DNA of 6,087 nt. Source: Candidatus Pelagibacter sp. GTDB lineage: Bacteria > Pseudomonadota > Alphaproteobacteria > Pelagibacterales > Pelagibacteraceae. The stretch covers positions 1 through 6,087 of the forward strand of contig JADHRH010000059.1 in NCBI GenBank assembly GCA_016777545.1. Reading direction: 5' to 3'. A program made the translations under genes and the position numbers. The notes under the pieces are model-generated. The model searched no databases and had not been told where the DNA came from. It saw only the letters and a list, made by a program, of their open reading frames with translations. This document shows positions 1-5,354 of the stretch, one piece after another; the first letter of the stretch is position 1, and every line of letters starts with the position of its first letter.

Positions 1-342
1 ACAAGCTTCATGATTTTTTAAGGCTTCATATTGTTCCTCAGCATGCTCTGGACCAAACATTAACAAGTATCCATTTGTAACCATGCTTGCTGTAGGATTT
101 GGATTTTTTTCAGTTTTAAGTAATTCTGGTATTTGAAAAATAAATTCTCTAGCAAACTTTCCAAGTAATATGTTTTCTTTTTGAAAAAACTGTCTTCTAA
201 ATCCACCAAGGGACAATGGAAATGAAGCTGTTTTATAAGTTGGGTCTCTTTCTATAACTTTTACTTTTCTACCTTCTTTAGATAAAAAATAAGCTGTAGC
301 AGTTCCAATTATTCCACCACCTACTATTACAACATCATCCAT
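1..342 (-). CDS. FAD-dependent oxidoreductase, DAO family (N-terminal part; runs off left edge)
   Basis: This is the first 114 codons of a flavoprotein whose C-terminal part lies beyond base 1. The ATG is at 342-340 and is followed at once by a Rossmann dinucleotide-binding fold: VVIVGGGIIG at residues 4-13 gives the GxGxxG motif, and an acidic residue (Glu31 in VIERD) ends the second beta strand, where FAD ribose is normally bound. The stretch SLGGFRRQF at 44-52 followed by an NI.L helix resembles the sarcosine/dimethylglycine oxidase and FOXRED1-like branch of the D-amino-acid-oxidase superfamily. Such enzymes usually oxidise N-methylated or secondary amines, but the substrate cannot be told from this fragment. 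The gene follows tspO on the same strand with 8 bp between them and has no Shine-Dalgarno sequence, so co-transcription with tspO is likely. Family assignment is good; exact function is open. Confidence 0.85.
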   Translation of the reverse strand, partial: MDDVVIVGGGIIGTATAYFLSKEGRKVKVIERDPTYKTASFPLSLGGFRRQFFQKENILLGKFAREFIFQIPELLKTEKNPNPTASMVTNGYLLMFGPEHAEEQYEALKNHEAC

Positions 343-350
343 AATTTATT

Positions 351-818
351 TTAATTTAATATGATTAAACTTATATTAAGAAGTAAAGCAAAGAGACACC
401 AAAGTAAATAAGGAATCATTAAATAATAACTATACAAGTTGACACGCTTAAATCTAATTATGAGAATAATTATCAATAAGATTAAAATTACTAATACAAT
501 CATAGCTAAAACTATTTTATGAAAAACAAAAAAAACTATACTCCAAGTTGTATTAAAAATTAAATGAATGAAATAAAGGTAAATAGTGTTCATGTCTCTA
601 TTTTTACTATGCCAAAATTTCCAGATAGCAATTGTCATAAAAAAATAGAGTGTTGTCCAAACTGGTGCAAAAATCCAATCTGGTGGATTAAATGAAGGTT
701 TGATGATTAAAGAATACCAAGGCTCTTTAAAACCTACAGTAGCTAAACCTCCTATTGCAGATGCAGAAAAAGTTACAAGAGCAAACAATAAAAAAGATAA
801 GAATTTGTTTTTTAACAT
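351..818 (-). CDS. tspO: TspO/MBR family tryptophan-rich membrane protein
   Basis: TspO is a five-helix inner-membrane protein that binds porphyrins and related tetrapyrroles; in Rhodobacter (CrtK) it modulates oxygen- and light-dependent gene expression. Counting from the ATG at 818 the product has 155 residues, the usual family size. Five hydrophobic segments are visible, at about residues 6-26, 51-69, 77-98, 102-121 and 129-152. Family signatures are clear: EPWY before loop 1, then KPSFNPPDW, IFAPVWT, LYFFM, a conserved Asn and Trp in NTTWS (helix 3), and PYLLW..F..LLN in helix 5. An in-frame TTG at 833 would add five residues (M-Y-N-R-N), but it lies against a TATAAT box; I prefer the ATG at 818, which would give a nearly leaderless mRNA. 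It diverges from the SDR gene and leads into a DAO oxidoreductase 8 bp downstream. Family call is firm; physiological ligand is unknown. Confidence 0.93.
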   Translation of the reverse strand: MLKNKFLSFLLFALVTFSASAIGGLATVGFKEPWYSLIIKPSFNPPDWIFAPVWTTLYFFMTIAIWKFWHSKNRDMNTIYLYFIHLIFNTTWSIVFFVFHKIVLAMIVLVILILLIIILIIRFKRVNLYSYYLMIPYLLWCLFALLLNISLIILN

Positions 819-839
819 ATTTCTATTATACAATAGAAT
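819..839. promoter_or_regulatory. Symmetric divergent promoter between tspO and the SDR gene
   Basis: Only 21 bp separate the two ATG codons, and they form a near-perfect dyad. The core CTATTATACAATAG (823-836) equals its reverse complement except for one mismatched base pair, and the symmetry extends imperfectly into both flanks. On the minus strand it reads TATAAT (830-825), a consensus -10 box, ending 6 nt before the tspO ATG. On the plus strand it reads TACAAT (829-834), ending 5 nt before the SDR ATG; TATTAT at 824-829 is an alternative. A partial -35 (TTG at 805-807, 18-bp spacing from TACAAT) lies inside tspO. No convincing -35 is seen for the minus direction, only a T-rich stretch inside the SDR gene. 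Neither gene has a Shine-Dalgarno sequence, so both mRNAs may be leaderless or nearly so. In AT-rich DNA such boxes also arise by chance; no start site is measured. Confidence 0.55.
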
Positions 840-1601
840 ATGGAAGATAAAAAAGTTATTTGGATAACGGGTGCAAGTAGTGGAATTGGTAAGGCTCTTG
901 CAATCAAATTTGCAGAAAATGGGTGGATGGTTGCTGCATCTGCAAGACGTGAAAATTTATTAAATGAACTTAAAAAAATTAATCAAAATATATTTCCTTT
1001 TCCCCTGGATGTTACTGAAGTCGATGCATGTAAATTAGTCGCAAAAGACATAATCAAACAATTTAATAATATTGATATCTGTGTGTTCGGTACTGGCATG
1101 CATGATCCAAAATCAGAGAAAAAATTTAATTTAGACAAGATAAGAGAAATAATGGAAGTTAATTATTTTGGAACCATGAATTCAATTAATTCAATCTATG
1201 ATTATTTTTCTGAGAAAAAAAATGGCCAAATATCTATAATTTCTTCAGTTGCGGGCTATAGAGGATTACCTGCAGCTGGTGCATATTGTGCTTCAAAATC
1301 AGCACTTACTAGCTTTGCTGAAAGCTTAAACTTTGATATGAGAATGAAGAATGTGCGTGTTTCGTTAATCAGCCCCGGTTTCATAAAAACGCCTATGACT
1401 GATCAAAATGATTTTCCAATGCCCATGATCAAAACTCCAGAATTTGCTGCAGATGAAATTTATAAAGGATTAGTAATCAAAAAAAGTTTTGAAATACATT
1501 TCCCCAAAGCCTTTACCTATTTTTTAAAATTCCTTCAAATGCTACCTAGTAGTTTATATTTTAAACTAGTTGCTAGAGGTATGAAGAAGATTGATTATTA
1601 A
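840..1601 (+). CDS. Classical short-chain dehydrogenase/reductase (SDR)
   Basis: This is an NAD(P)-dependent oxidoreductase of 253 residues, normal length for a classical SDR. The Rossmann motif TGASSGIG is at residues 10-17, with basic residues after the second strand (ARR at 35-37) suggesting NADPH preference. The catalytic set is Asn108 (in VNYFG), Ser136, Tyr149 and Lys153 (Y-C-A-S-K), with the expected 13-residue Ser-Tyr and 4-residue Tyr-Lys spacings. LISPGFIKTPM (177-187) is the PG motif closing the cofactor site. The NNAG structural motif is altered to FGTG at 83-86. The C-terminal tail (about 224-253) is hydrophobic then basic, compatible with membrane-surface or lipid substrates. 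An SDR of this type commonly accompanies the COG2907/DUF1365/CFA-like genes; here it faces them, its stop overlapping that of the DUF3833 gene. Substrate is unknown; an oxidised or modified fatty acyl chain is my inference. Confidence 0.92.
   Translation: MEDKKVIWITGASSGIGKALAIKFAENGWMVAASARRENLLNELKKINQNIFPFPLDVTEVDACKLVAKDIIKQFNNIDICVFGTGMHDPKSEKKFNLDKIREIMEVNYFGTMNSINSIYDYFSEKKNGQISIISSVAGYRGLPAAGAYCASKSALTSFAESLNFDMRMKNVRVSLISPGFIKTPMTDQNDFPMPMIKTPEFAADEIYKGLVIKKSFEIHFPKAFTYFLKFLQMLPSSLYFKLVARGMKKIDY
1598..1601. other. Overlapping convergent stop codons (TTAA)
   Basis: The plus-strand SDR gene ends with TAA at 1599-1601 and the minus-strand DUF3833 gene ends with TAA at 1600-1598. The palindrome TTAA thus supplies both stops, a 4-bp antiparallel overlap. 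There is no intergenic space for a terminator, and no GC-rich hairpin is visible nearby. Any termination must occur inside the opposing gene. Confidence 0.9.
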
Positions 1602-2146
1602 TTTTTTTTAAAGAAAACTGTCAATTCACCAACTTTAAATCCAAACTTTGTAAGTGTAGCTCGATTAATTGCAACATCTTCATCCTGTTTAAAAATCCAA
1701 TCATCAAAAGAAACTTTAATATTCTTTCCTTTAAATGGGACCATTAAATCGTACTCAAATTTAAAAGCTGATCCATATTGATAACCTTTAGCTGTACCCA
1801 CGACATCGGGTGCCGTTCCTTCGTAATAATTTTGATCAATCTTTTTGATTTTCCATATACGATTTTGTTTTTCTCCGTCTGTCCAATAAAAATCTTCTTT
1901 AAGAGTTAAAATATCTCCCTCAAAACTACCTGTCATATCAGCTTTAAACTGTCTAGTAACTTTACCACTACGGTCTTGTAGTAGACCCCATGCTTTAACC
2001 GGACCATTAAAATATTGCTCTATAGTCATAGTTGGTTCAGTGTTTTTAAAATCTGTCGGTTTCATAGAGTTATTGTTTATACAACTTGCTGTAAAGAATA
2101 AAGCAAATATTAATACTGTTAATCTAATTATCTTAAAGTTTATCAT
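1598..2146 (-). CDS. DUF3833 family putative lipoprotein
   Basis: The 182-residue product begins with a signal sequence: basic start (K5, R8), hydrophobic core 9-18, then TASC with Cys22 as the probable lipidated residue, an acceptable if not ideal lipobox. The mature part matches the DUF3833 pattern as I know it: YFNGPVKAWGLLQDRSGK (45-62), a Glu-Asp-Phe and Asp-Gly pair (84-91), R-x-W (96-98), DVVGTAKG (114-121), FDDW (147-150), INRA (160-163) and KFGFKVGE (167-174). The fold is probably a lipocalin-like or other beta-barrel envelope protein, but this is inference; no biochemical function is established to my knowledge. The family regularly sits with CFA-like, DUF1365 and COG2907 genes, suggesting a role in handling or sensing the modified lipid. 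It is last in the operon, 13 bp after the methyltransferase, and has the only strong Shine-Dalgarno site in the window. Confidence 0.88.
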   Translation of the reverse strand: MINFKIIRLTVLIFALFFTASCINNNSMKPTDFKNTEPTMTIEQYFNGPVKAWGLLQDRSGKVTRQFKADMTGSFEGDILTLKEDFYWTDGEKQNRIWKIKKIDQNYYEGTAPDVVGTAKGYQYGSAFKFEYDLMVPFKGKNIKVSFDDWIFKQDEDVAINRATLTKFGFKVGELTVFFKKN

Positions 2147-2150
2147 GTAG

Positions 2151-2155
2151 CTCCT
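2151..2155 (-). promoter_or_regulatory. Shine-Dalgarno site of the DUF3833 gene
   Basis: On the minus strand AGGAG (2155-2151) stands 4 nt before the ATG at 2146. It lies within the 13-bp gap after the methyltransferase stop codon. It is the only clear ribosome-binding sequence found ahead of any start in the window, and it supports this start codon and independent translation of the last operon gene. Confidence 0.75.
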
Positions 2156-2159
2156 ATAG

Positions 2160-3338
2160 TTATTTATTTTGTAGTGAAAATTGAATTAAGTCTATGTTTT
2201 TTGATTTAAAACCAGCTTCACAATATGAAAGGTAAAATTCCCACATTTTTTTAAATTTTAAATCAAAGCCTTGTTTTTTAATTAAGTCCCATTTTTTATT
2301 AAATATTTCTCTCCAAATAATCAAAGTCTCGGAGTAATGATTGGCATATGAATTATACTCACCAAATTTTAATCCATTTTTATCAACATAATTTTGTAGT
2401 TCACTTTTTGAGGGTAAAAAACCACCTGGGAAAATATATTGTTGTATAAAATCTTTTTTATTTTTATATCTATTAAATAAACTATCATCGATAGTTATGG
2501 CTTGAATACCTACCGTACCCGAGGGGGTTAAATTATTTTTAATTGTATTAAAATAACTATCTAAATAGTTTTGACCTACAGCCTCAATCATTTCTATTGA
2601 TGCAATATGATCATATTTATCCTTTAAATCTCTATAATCTTTAATTTGAATATTTACTTTTTCATTAAGTCCACATCGATGAATTCTCTCTTTAGCAAAT
2701 TCATATTGTTTTTTGGAAATAGTAATACAATCTAATTTAACATCATAATTAGTACCTAAATACTCAGCAAAACCACCCCAACCACAACCAATTTCTAAAA
2801 TTTTATTACCACTTGAGGGTCTTATAAGATCAATTAGTTTTTGATATTTATTGTTCTGAGCTTCAAAAAGTTCTTGTTTGGGGCTTTCAAATATAGCACT
2901 GGAATAGGTTAAAGTTTTATCAAGCCATAATGAAAAAAAATCATTTCCTAAATCATAATGTTTGGCAATATTTTCTTTACTTCTATTTTTAGTATTTTTT
3001 ATAATTTTATTTTTAATAAAATTGATAAAAGGCAAATCGAAGATTCCAGAAAATTTATAAATAGTTTTTATATTCTTTGCTGTTAACTCAATCAAATCAG
3101 AAAGGTTATTTGTTATAAAAAGATCTTTCATATAAGACTCTCCCAAACCAATACTTCCACTTTTAATCAAATTATAATTTAGGCTTTCATCTTTAATTTC
3201 TAAAAAAACTTTTAAATTTTCATCAGGGTTGCCAAACTTTAAAACTTCACCATTTACTTTTTTAATTTCAAGAAAACCATGCTTAATATTTTTTAATGCA
3301 CTAAACACAATCAAATCTGAAATTTTGTAAATTAACAT
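2160..3338 (-). CDS. Cyclopropane-fatty-acid-synthase-like SAM-dependent methyltransferase (COG2230)
   Basis: This 392-residue protein belongs to the CFA synthase family, which transfers a SAM-derived carbon to the double bond of unsaturated phospholipid acyl chains at the membrane. An N-terminal lipid-binding-like domain (about 1-110, with HGFLEI) precedes the catalytic domain: IAKHYDLGNDFF (124-135), the SAM motif LEIGCGWGG (181-189), TISKKQ (206-211), SIEMIEAVG (247-255), YIFPGGFLPS (301-310) and HYSETL (334-339). Compared from memory with E. coli CFA synthase, the bicarbonate-site Glu, Ile and Tyr appear kept (Glu252, Ile281, Tyr335), but Cys is replaced by Ser147 (TYSSA) and His by Gln279 (IQAIT). 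This is typical of the branch linked to DUF1365/COG2907 genes, including, I believe, Rhodobacter UfaM. Methylation without ring closure is therefore as likely as cyclopropanation. Its ATG overlaps the DUF1365 stop by one base (TAATG), implying translational coupling. Confidence 0.92.
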   Translation of the reverse strand: MLIYKISDLIVFSALKNIKHGFLEIKKVNGEVLKFGNPDENLKVFLEIKDESLNYNLIKSGSIGLGESYMKDLFITNNLSDLIELTAKNIKTIYKFSGIFDLPFINFIKNKIIKNTKNRSKENIAKHYDLGNDFFSLWLDKTLTYSSAIFESPKQELFEAQNNKYQKLIDLIRPSSGNKILEIGCGWGGFAEYLGTNYDVKLDCITISKKQYEFAKERIHRCGLNEKVNIQIKDYRDLKDKYDHIASIEMIEAVGQNYLDSYFNTIKNNLTPSGTVGIQAITIDDSLFNRYKNKKDFIQQYIFPGGFLPSKSELQNYVDKNGLKFGEYNSYANHYSETLIIWREIFNKKWDLIKKQGFDLKFKKMWEFYLSYCEAGFKSKNIDLIQFSLQNK

Positions 3339-4105
3339 TAGTTTTCGATAGTAATATTATTCTTAATATTTAATTTTTTTTTTATAAATTTAATTCCTTT
3401 TGTCCATAATTTAAATGCCTCATAATGTATCGCTATAATGATTTTGAATGTCATTAATGGATGTTTTAAATAAGATTTAAGTAGGTTTCTATTGGTCAAT
3501 TCACTTTTAATACCATCTTGTGAAGCATATAATACTTTGCCAACTGGATCATTCAGATCAATTATTACAGATATTTTATTACCAGGTTTCAATAGTCTAA
3601 AAAAATAAATACAATTCATTTCTATAAATGGAGATACATGAAATTTCTTCTTACACATATGTTGAATCAGATTTTGGTCTTTTTTAGTTTTAAAAACATA
3701 AACATGTTGCTCGCCAAATGTGTTTTTTACTTCATATAAAATAGATATTAGATCAAAATTTTTGTCGTAGACATAAAAAACACTTAATGGATTAAATACA
3801 TATCCAAATATTCTTGGGTAACATAAAAGTTTAATATGAACATCGTTAGTATCAATATTATTTTTTCTAAGATTATCTAAAACCCATTCCTTAAGAGAGC
3901 TTCCATCTCTTGCTCCATGGTCTTTATCAAAGAAACTAATAATATTTAGTTTATTGTATGAAAATATCTTTAAAGTTTTGTGTAGTAAATCTATTTCCGA
4001 TAAATCTATAAGAAGTGAAAATACATTGTAATTAAAACTATGAATTTTGGGCTTAAATCTTTTATGAATTACATTTCCTGTATAAATATAAGAATTTTTA
4101 ATCAT
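3338..4105 (-). CDS. DUF1365 family protein
   Basis: The 255-residue product carries the conserved blocks of DUF1365: a His/Arg-rich start with HKRFKPKIHSFNYNVF (14-29), FFDKDHGARDGSS (58-70), CYPRIFGYVFNPLSVFYVYD (95-114), YEVKNTFGEQHVY (124-136) and KKFHVSPF (153-160). Length is usual for the family, and I see no signal peptide or certain membrane helix. The biochemical role is not established to my knowledge. The family is nearly always adjacent to a COG2907 flavoprotein and a CFA-like methyltransferase, so it is probably an auxiliary or catalytic partner in acyl-chain modification; that is a guilt-by-association inference. Its ATG overlaps the end of the upstream flavoprotein gene by 8 nt and its TAA overlaps the ATG of the downstream methyltransferase by 1 nt. 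No Shine-Dalgarno sequence is visible, so translation is probably coupled along the three genes. Confidence 0.92.
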   Translation of the reverse strand: MIKNSYIYTGNVIHKRFKPKIHSFNYNVFSLLIDLSEIDLLHKTLKIFSYNKLNIISFFDKDHGARDGSSLKEWVLDNLRKNNIDTNDVHIKLLCYPRIFGYVFNPLSVFYVYDKNFDLISILYEVKNTFGEQHVYVFKTKKDQNLIQHMCKKKFHVSPFIEMNCIYFFRLLKPGNKISVIIDLNDPVGKVLYASQDGIKSELTNRNLLKSYLKHPLMTFKIIIAIHYEAFKLWTKGIKFIKKKLNIKNNITIEN

Positions 4106-5342
4106 TAAGTGTTTTTAGCATATCAATAGAGGACTTTATTCCATCCTCGTGAAAACCATAACCAAAATAACTACCACAAAATAAAATATGTTTTTTATTT
4201 TGAATTTTATGCAGGTTACTTTGATTGGTTAATGCTTCTGTATCGTAATAAGGGTGAGTAAATGCTACTTTTTTAAATATCTTATCATTTGGAATTTCTT
4301 TAAATGGATTAATTGTTAAAAAAATATTTCTATCTATCTTTAAATTTTGTAACTGATTTATCCAATATGTTACAGCTGTCTTTTCATTATTATTTGAGTC
4401 CATTGAAGAATTCCAAGCACACCATGCTTTTTTATTTTTAGGCATAACACTTTCATCAAAATGTATTACTGCAGTGTTTGCTCTATATTTAAATTTTCTT
4501 AATATTGACTTCTCGTCTAGTGTTGGATTATCAATTATCTTTAATGCTTCGTCTGCATGAGTTGCTATTACAACTTTATCATATTCAAAGAACTCATTTT
4601 CCTCCCCATAAAAAATTTTAGCACCTAAATCATTTCTAGTGATTTTATTTATATTGTAATTCTTAAAATGTTCTCCACTAACTTGGCCTATTATCTTATC
4701 GACATAAGTTTTGCTTCGATTTGTAACCGTAAACCATTGAGGTCTATCTTTAATTTTAAACAGTCCATGATTCTTGAAAAAGCTTAGAAAAAAAGATAAT
4801 GGCATTTGTTTTGCTTCATATGGAGGCATCGACCATATAGCAGATACCATTGGTATAATATGATAATTAATAAAATATTCTGAAATTTTTATTTCTGTTA
4901 AATACTCCCCTAATGTTATTGAACTAATTTTTTTAATTTCTATTTTTTCACAGTTTTTATAAAAGCTTAAAATTTCAAAAAACATTTTTAAGAATTTTGG
5001 ATTAAATAAATTTTTTTTATTAGAAAAAATTCCACCTAATCCTTTTCCACAATATTCTAATCCACTATTTTCTACAGTAACAGAAAATGACATATCACTT
5101 TTTTCAATCTCTATTTTATTTTCTAAAAAAAAATTAATTAAATTTGGATATGTTTGCTTATTAAAAACCATAAATCCAATATCTATTGGAATTTCTTTGT
5201 TAGGGTTGTAAGCAACCTTTATTGTATTTGCGTGACCCCCAAATTGATTTTCTTTTTCAAATAAATCAACTTTATGTTTTTTAGATAGGTAATAAGCAGC
5301 ACTTAATCCTGATATACCAGCACCTACTACAGCAATTTTCAT
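4098..5342 (-). CDS. FAD/NAD(P)-binding amine-oxidase-like protein (COG2907)
   Basis: This is a 414-residue flavoprotein of the amine oxidase/desaturase superfamily. FAD binding is shown by GAGISGL (7-13), Glu29 at the end of strand 2, the FGGHANT loop (34-40), and the C-terminal FCGSYFGYGFHEDGIKSS (388-405) that contacts the flavin in this fold. COG2907 signatures include DIGFMVFN (54-61), SDMSFSV (82-88), AIWSMPP (168-174), NHGLFKIKDRPQW (191-203) and ATHADEAL (260-267). At 208-210 it has NRS where the family usually has GGS. No signal peptide or membrane helix is seen, so it is likely cytosolic or peripheral. Together with DUF1365 and the CFA-like enzyme it forms a recurring trio; oxidation or desaturation of the methylated acyl chain is a plausible but unproven role. 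The ATG lies 12 bp after the gcvP stop, without clear Shine-Dalgarno or promoter, so read-through from gcvP is likely. Confidence 0.92.
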   Translation of the reverse strand: MKIAVVGAGISGLSAAYYLSKKHKVDLFEKENQFGGHANTIKVAYNPNKEIPIDIGFMVFNKQTYPNLINFFLENKIEIEKSDMSFSVTVENSGLEYCGKGLGGIFSNKKNLFNPKFLKMFFEILSFYKNCEKIEIKKISSITLGEYLTEIKISEYFINYHIIPMVSAIWSMPPYEAKQMPLSFFLSFFKNHGLFKIKDRPQWFTVTNRSKTYVDKIIGQVSGEHFKNYNINKITRNDLGAKIFYGEENEFFEYDKVVIATHADEALKIIDNPTLDEKSILRKFKYRANTAVIHFDESVMPKNKKAWCAWNSSMDSNNNEKTAVTYWINQLQNLKIDRNIFLTINPFKEIPNDKIFKKVAFTHPYYDTEALTNQSNLHKIQNKKHILFCGSYFGYGFHEDGIKSSIDMLKTLND

Positions 5343-5354
5343 CTTAGTAAATAT

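Noticed and set aside
819..833. TTG start at 833 for tspO, adding five residues
   Set aside because: The TTG abuts the TATAAT box and has no Shine-Dalgarno; the ATG at 818 gives the normal family length. It cannot be excluded fully.
1093..1110. TGATCC within a GCATGCATG palindromic stretch in the SDR gene
   Set aside because: It is inside coding sequence, without a TAAGA-like -10 at the right spacing or a gene starting downstream.
1600..1620. Intrinsic terminator at the T-run after the SDR stop
   Set aside because: There is no GC-containing stem before the T-run; it is ordinary AT-rich coding sequence of the opposing gene.
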